The notes under the pieces: model-generated | What the model was told of the DNA's origin: nothing | The model's input: only the letters and a program-made list of their open reading frames with translations | Database searches by the model: none | Source of the DNA: a virus | Strand: one strand, 5' to 3' | DNA length: 64,000 bases | IMG/VR virus record: IMGVR_UViG_3300033183_000299 | Span: 119,931-183,930 of that record | Shown here: piece by piece, positions 60,712-64,000 of the stretch | Position numbering within the stretch: position 1 is the first letter of the stretch | Layout: every line of letters begins with the position of its first letter | Position numbers and translations under genes: made by a program

Positions 60712-60715
60712 TCAA
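60687..60715 (-). promoter_or_regulatory. Consensus sigma70 promoter for the glycan island
   Basis: TTGACA, 17 bp, then TATAAT on the minus strand, with TG one base before the -10. A start near 60680 leaves a 50-nt leader to the GT4 gene. The new transcript contains only the second arm of the surrounding terminator, so it would not be stopped by it. Confidence 0.82.
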
Positions 60716-60733
60716 GTAATTTTTATAAAAAAA

Positions 60734-61333
60734 TTAATTTTTTTGATTTCTTATTTCTTCGCGAAGATTTTGAAGCAAAACTCCGAGAGCATTTTTGCCC
60801 TTTCCGCTTCTACCAGATCCCCAATAGTTGCAGTACTTAATCTGTACGAGAGGCAAATCTCCGGTTGATAGAAGCATCTTTTTAAGCGTTGGATCTTTAA
60901 ACTTCTCTCTAAGTCCAGTCATCATAATTTCATCTTTTACTTCTTCCCAGTCAGGTCTTAGCTTACATCTTTGACCCACGCTCCAAGAATCAATTGGCGA
61001 ACATTCTTTGATTTCCTTCTTCACTCTTTCCCAGTCATCAGTCCCGTAGGCTTTCATCGCTTGGAAGTAACCTTCTGTGTGAGGCCACCATTCACCGTCA
61101 ATTTCAAAACCTTTTTCATCATATTGGAATGTTGCATGGACATTTGCAAACTCAGGAGCCCAAGCAAAGACCCCATAGTTCCTTTCGCTAGCCTCAATCA
61201 TCTCCAAAGAGTACCCCAGCTTTCTTGAGATGTCTTTGTAAGAGTGCCATCCCTTCTCTATTTTCATAATTTTATCTTGCCACAAGAACTCATGGTCTTT
61301 TCGTAAGTATAATTTTGTTTCATTGATTTTCAT
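60734..61333 (-). CDS. NADAR (YbiA-like) ADP-ribose-handling protein
   Basis: A 199-residue protein of the NADAR (DUF1768/YbiA) family. After an N-terminal helical extension of about 60 residues, the core reads ANVHATFQY, then WWPHTEGYFQAMKAY, then KLRPDWEEVKDEIMMTGLRE with KFKDPTLKKMLLSTGDLPLV, and YWGSGRSGKGKNALGVLLQN near the C-terminus. NADAR proteins cleave N-glycosidic bonds, and some reverse ADP-ribosylation of guanine in nucleic acid placed by toxins. In a phage this suggests a counter-defence or metabolite-repair role, which is inferred. It is followed by a strong terminator. Confidence 0.82.
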   Translation of the reverse strand: MKINETKLYLRKDHEFLWQDKIMKIEKGWHSYKDISRKLGYSLEMIEASERNYGVFAWAPEFANVHATFQYDEKGFEIDGEWWPHTEGYFQAMKAYGTDDWERVKKEIKECSPIDSWSVGQRCKLRPDWEEVKDEIMMTGLREKFKDPTLKKMLLSTGDLPLVQIKYCNYWGSGRSGKGKNALGVLLQNLREEIRNQKN

Positions 61334-61341
61334 AATTTCTC

Positions 61342-62118
61342 CTATCGTTTACAATGTTCTGTGTTATTAAATGGGCAATTCGCACACGAATTGCGATTCT
61401 TAACTGTTATGCCCTTGTTTATTAAGTTACATGCGTCAGTTAAGACTTTGGTCGCATTAGCAACTTTACGAGCGCCCGATGTGACTCGAAAGATTTCAAC
61501 GTTATCTTTCTTTGCTGTTCTCTTTAGTAATCCAAAATATGTCTCAACCATTTTAGGATCAATGTTGTGTTTCTCACAGAAAAACTTTTTATAAAGAGTT
61601 AGTTGGTAAGTCGTCATCTTATCTGATTTTCGTTGAACGTCCCAGCCCCAAGAACAGGACTTCCAGTCAATGATGTGATACTTACCATCAGGTGTCTTCA
61701 CAACAAGGTCAATGAAGCCTTTGAGATTCCAATCAAAGTCAAGCTCCGTAATAAGCTCGTAGAGGTCTTCTTCCGAAGAGTATACCTCATACCCTGGGAA
61801 TAGCTCTTGGAGGGCAGGAAAGACCTTGTGGATGATCTCTCGGCTTTGTTTGCGCATCTCCACGATCAATTTGTTCTCAGGCTTCTCGTCAAGTTGCTTA
61901 AGCTCTTCAAGAAATACCAAGTCAAAGTGCTCAGCAAAATCTTCGTCTGGAAGATTGCCGAGAGCAGATTGTTCACATACGCTGTGAATAGCTGTTCCGA
62001 ATGCTGTGTAAATGTTTCCGGTAAAACCTTTGAGACCGTCAAGGTATTGGAGCTTCCACTTGTATGGGCACTCAGTAAAGATTTTTAATTCCGAATAAGA
62101 AATGTGTTGTTTTGTCAT
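61342..62118 (-). CDS. PD-(D/E)XK nuclease, RecB/Cas4-like with probable iron-sulfur cysteines
   Basis: A 258-residue exonuclease-type protein. It starts HISYSELKIFTECPYKWKLQ with an early Cys. The catalytic core appears as KGFIDLVVKTPDGKYHIIDW followed by KSC, giving the D-x(n)-DWK pattern, with QLTLYKKFF after it. The C-terminus has C-x2-C-x7-C (SCANCPFNNTEHCKR), so with the first Cys four ligands could hold a 4Fe-4S cluster as in Cas4 and AddB. It may act in DNA end processing. It is driven by its own early promoter with a GGAGGAC site. Confidence 0.85.
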   Translation of the reverse strand: MTKQHISYSELKIFTECPYKWKLQYLDGLKGFTGNIYTAFGTAIHSVCEQSALGNLPDEDFAEHFDLVFLEELKQLDEKPENKLIVEMRKQSREIIHKVFPALQELFPGYEVYSSEEDLYELITELDFDWNLKGFIDLVVKTPDGKYHIIDWKSCSWGWDVQRKSDKMTTYQLTLYKKFFCEKHNIDPKMVETYFGLLKRTAKKDNVEIFRVTSGARKVANATKVLTDACNLINKGITVKNRNSCANCPFNNTEHCKR

Positions 62119-62136
62119 ATGTCCTCCGTTTTACTT

Positions 62137-62165
62137 AATGTAACACGTTGAGAACAGTTTGTCAA
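62137..62165 (-). promoter_or_regulatory. Sigma70-type early promoter for the RecB/Cas4-like nuclease
   Basis: TTGACA, 17 bp ending AACGTGT, then TACATT on the minus strand. The -35 overlaps the stop codon of the zincin gene. Confidence 0.8.
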
Positions 62166-62836
62166 GTATTTTCTTTAAGTTCTTTCACTAGCATCGCCAT
62201 AGTCTTGTAAAGTACGGGACACATTTGCTTTAAGTCATCTCGATTTCCAATAAACAACTCTTCAAATCCCTTTGCCCAATACTCACTTATCGAAGTAGCA
62301 GCATACCCAGAAGGAAAGATGTTAACGCAAATCTGATTAAGTGCGTCATATCCGACGTCACGGAAAAGGAAGTCATCAATGGCCCGATCATACTCGAAGT
62401 CAATATTAAAAGTATCAGGTACTTTATATTTCTGCGAAAGCAAATCGGACAGACGCTTTCGCTTTGCGATGAACTCTCTTTGCAATGCTCCCGATCCATA
62501 GATAAACTCCTGATTGTAGTGTTCAACCGCATGTGATATTTCATGGACAATGTCTTCAATCATATCCATCTCATCATCTTGTTCGTTTGTAATGTAGATG
62601 GCATCATTTTCATAATAGGCATTGATGTCTCTTTCCTTCATCTCGGGAAATTGACCGACATATATCATCTCAACATTTCTTGTTAAGTGAAATGGTATCC
62701 TTGCATTGATGTAGTTAAAGACAAACTCAACATCGACGTTTTCAGGTAAAGCATCCTTGATTACGACGGACACATTATTTAACCTAAATTCATCTTTCAT
62801 TTTTTTAGATCTTCGTATAGATTCGTGGATCCACAT
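62162..62836 (-). CDS. Zincin-like metallopeptidase fold protein
   Basis: A 224-residue protein. EDIVHEISHAVEH carries a perfect zinc-binding HExxH (H98-E99, H102), and a possible third ligand is in ISEYWAKGFEELF about 90 residues later. This arrangement resembles zinc metallopeptidases, although the rest is unlike a known protease to me. No signal peptide is seen, so it would act in the cytoplasm. It begins 7 nt after PhoH with GAGG and may be coupled to it. Substrate unknown: host protein cleavage, prohead processing or defence interference are all open. Confidence 0.68.
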   Translation of the reverse strand: MWIHESIRRSKKMKDEFRLNNVSVVIKDALPENVDVEFVFNYINARIPFHLTRNVEMIYVGQFPEMKERDINAYYENDAIYITNEQDDEMDMIEDIVHEISHAVEHYNQEFIYGSGALQREFIAKRKRLSDLLSQKYKVPDTFNIDFEYDRAIDDFLFRDVGYDALNQICVNIFPSGYAATSISEYWAKGFEELFIGNRDDLKQMCPVLYKTMAMLVKELKENT

Positions 62837-62842
62837 ATTACC

Positions 62843-64000
62843 TCACAATAACTTTGATGCTTCAGTTGCTAATTTTGATCTCTCACCTTTTTTGAAGGTG
62901 ATGTGACCAGAGAGGGCTGACTCTTTAAATTTCTCAACCGCATACGTCAAACCATTTGATGTCTCGTTTGTGTATACATTATCGATCTGTTCAATGTCTC
63001 CTGTAAGAACGATCTTTGTGTTCTCACCAACGCGAGTAAGGATTGTCTTCACCTCATGTGCTGTAAGGTTTTGAGCTTCGTCAATGATAACATAAGCATT
63101 TGAAATTGAGCGGCCACGGATGTAAGTGATTGCGTCGATCTCAATAACGCCTTTCTCGAGATAAACATCAAGCATTGTGCGATCAGATCCCATAATGAAC
63201 TGCATGTTGTCGAAGATAGGCTTCATCCAAGGAGCCATCTTTTCTTCCATTGTTCCGGGAAGGAAGCCGATGTCCTTACCCAATGGTTGTACGGGTCTCG
63301 AAACAATGATGCGATTGTAACGTCCATTCTCAAGCCCTAGAACTTGTTCTAAGCCAGCCGCCATGGCCATAAGGGTCTTACCACTCCCAGCACGTCCAAT
63401 AAGGCTTACAAAGGGGATGTCGTCGTCCATGAGCAAGTCAAAGCCGCACTTCTGCTCCTTGTTTCTCGGAGAAACTCCCCATGAGAATGTATCGTCACGA
63501 TACACAAGAGGTTTGACTGGGGCATTCCAATTTACAAAGCGTCCGATTGCCGTCTTCTTTTCATTCTCAACTGAGACAAGCATCACGTATTGGTTTGGAT
63601 ACAAGATGATGTCTTGCTCTGCTGCATCTTCTTCATAAAGCCATACAGGTTGCTTGTCGTAGAACTCGTCAATCATTGCGTCATCGATCAAGAACTTCGA
63701 GAACCCTTCAAAGATAACATCTCGAGAAGATACAACTTGAGAAGAGACATAGTCTTCCGTGAGTAGTCCGAGAGCGTCAGCAATAACTCTCATGTTAACA
63801 TCTTGAGACACAACGATGGTCTTGCGTTTTGGATGCTCTTCGGCAATCGCGAGAGCAGCGGCAAGAATGAGGTTATCCGATGACTTATGAGAAAGACCTT
63901 GAGGAAGGGCCTCAACGGCTCCCTCGGCGGCTTTTACAAATCGAAGCACTCCTAACCCTTTGCCTAAGCGAACGCCCTTTGAGAGGCTTCCAGAGGCTCG
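62843..64000 (-). CDS. phoH: PhoH family ATPase with N-terminal PIN-like domain, partial (5' end off window)
   Basis: The frame runs without a stop to the right edge, so the start is outside the window. The visible part is about 385 residues. The first ~110 show PIN-type RNase features: SSDNLILAAALAIAEEH, TIVVSQDVNMRVIADALGLL. After a linker the PhoH ATPase follows, with Walker A GRAGSGKTLMA, RPVQPLGKDIGFLPGTMEEK, Walker B YVIIDEAQNLT and TRVGENTKIVLTGDIEQID. PIN-PhoH fusions are thought to unwind and cut RNA. The gene is common in marine phages. Confidence 0.92.
   Translation of the reverse strand, partial: RASGSLSKGVRLGKGLGVLRFVKAAEGAVEALPQGLSHKSSDNLILAAALAIAEEHPKRKTIVVSQDVNMRVIADALGLLTEDYVSSQVVSSRDVIFEGFSKFLIDDAMIDEFYDKQPVWLYEEDAAEQDIILYPNQYVMLVSVENEKKTAIGRFVNWNAPVKPLVYRDDTFSWGVSPRNKEQKCGFDLLMDDDIPFVSLIGRAGSGKTLMAMAAGLEQVLGLENGRYNRIIVSRPVQPLGKDIGFLPGTMEEKMAPWMKPIFDNMQFIMGSDRTMLDVYLEKGVIEIDAITYIRGRSISNAYVIIDEAQNLTAHEVKTILTRVGENTKIVLTGDIEQIDNVYTNETSNGLTYAVEKFKESALSGHITFKKGERSKLATEASKLL

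Noticed and set aside
60632-60715. N-terminal extension of the first GT4 gene
   Set aside because: The extension would be encoded within the promoter and terminator region, upstream of the predicted transcript start, and gives no typical glycosyltransferase sequence.
1-64000. CRISPR array, integrase, attachment site or insertion sequence
   Set aside because: No regularly spaced direct repeats, recombinase motifs or terminal inverted repeats were seen. The mobile elements found are homing endonucleases.

Overview
The window is one contiguous segment of a tailed-phage genome, almost certainly a T4-like (contractile-tailed) myovirus infecting a Gram-negative, probably marine, bacterium. The basis is a terminase large subunit, gp6- and gp25-like baseplate wedge proteins, a gp5-like spike with an amidase-bearing hub protein, a gp55-like sigma factor, gp46/gp47-type recombination nuclease parts, a PhoH ATPase, a holin/spanin-type membrane cassette and a lipobox protein. 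Every gene I accept is on the minus strand, so the functional order runs from right (64000) to left (1). Coding is very dense. Most neighbours overlap as ATGA, TAATG or TAGTG, and no gap exceeds about 200 bases.

Region by region, in transcription order. 64000-60734: PhoH (cut by the right edge), a zincin-like protein, a RecB/Cas4-like nuclease and a NADAR (YbiA-like) protein. 60715-51101: a polycistronic glycan island with a GT4, a small beta-barrel-like protein, a GT4-GT2 fusion, a GT2, a sulfotransferase, a hexapeptide acyltransferase, a GT10-like fucosyltransferase, an FkbM methyltransferase, GDP-L-fucose synthase, GDP-mannose 4,6-dehydratase and a second epimerase. 51104-49603: a small operon ending in the gp55-like sigma factor. 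49585-16050: the baseplate and tail-tip module, including proteins of 2402, 2076 and 1414 residues. 16044-11312: replication and recombination genes (RuvC, NMN adenylyltransferase-like, primase, nucleotidyltransferase), interleaved with a GIY-YIG homing endonuclease, a truncated primase copy and two proteins sharing an N-terminal peptide. 11301-10515: a stand-alone tRNA-Ala unit and an HNH endonuclease. 10479-7158: virion-type proteins, an Smr mini-protein and a lipoprotein. 7156-2651: an Mre11-Rad50 nuclease that looks like a former fusion gene split by an HNH endonuclease. 2642-1: holin, spanin-like proteins, two small proteins and terminase.

Regulation can be read from the sequence. Ten minus-strand promoters have a -35 of TTGACA and exactly 17 bp before the -10; seven share the block CGTGT just before the -10. 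They precede mainly recombination, replication, sigma-factor and glycan genes, so they look like host-sigma70 early promoters. A second motif, ACTATTTA and close variants, lies 5-35 nt upstream of virion, lysis, endonuclease and tRNA genes. It has no -35 partner and is a candidate late promoter read with the phage sigma factor.

The most notable observations are the split Mre11-Rad50 fusion, the primase remnant beside the GIY-YIG gene, the GDP-fucose plus fucosyltransferase plus sulfotransferase island, the candidate late-promoter code, a promoter nested in a terminator hairpin, and two face-to-face promoters including the only plus-strand one found.
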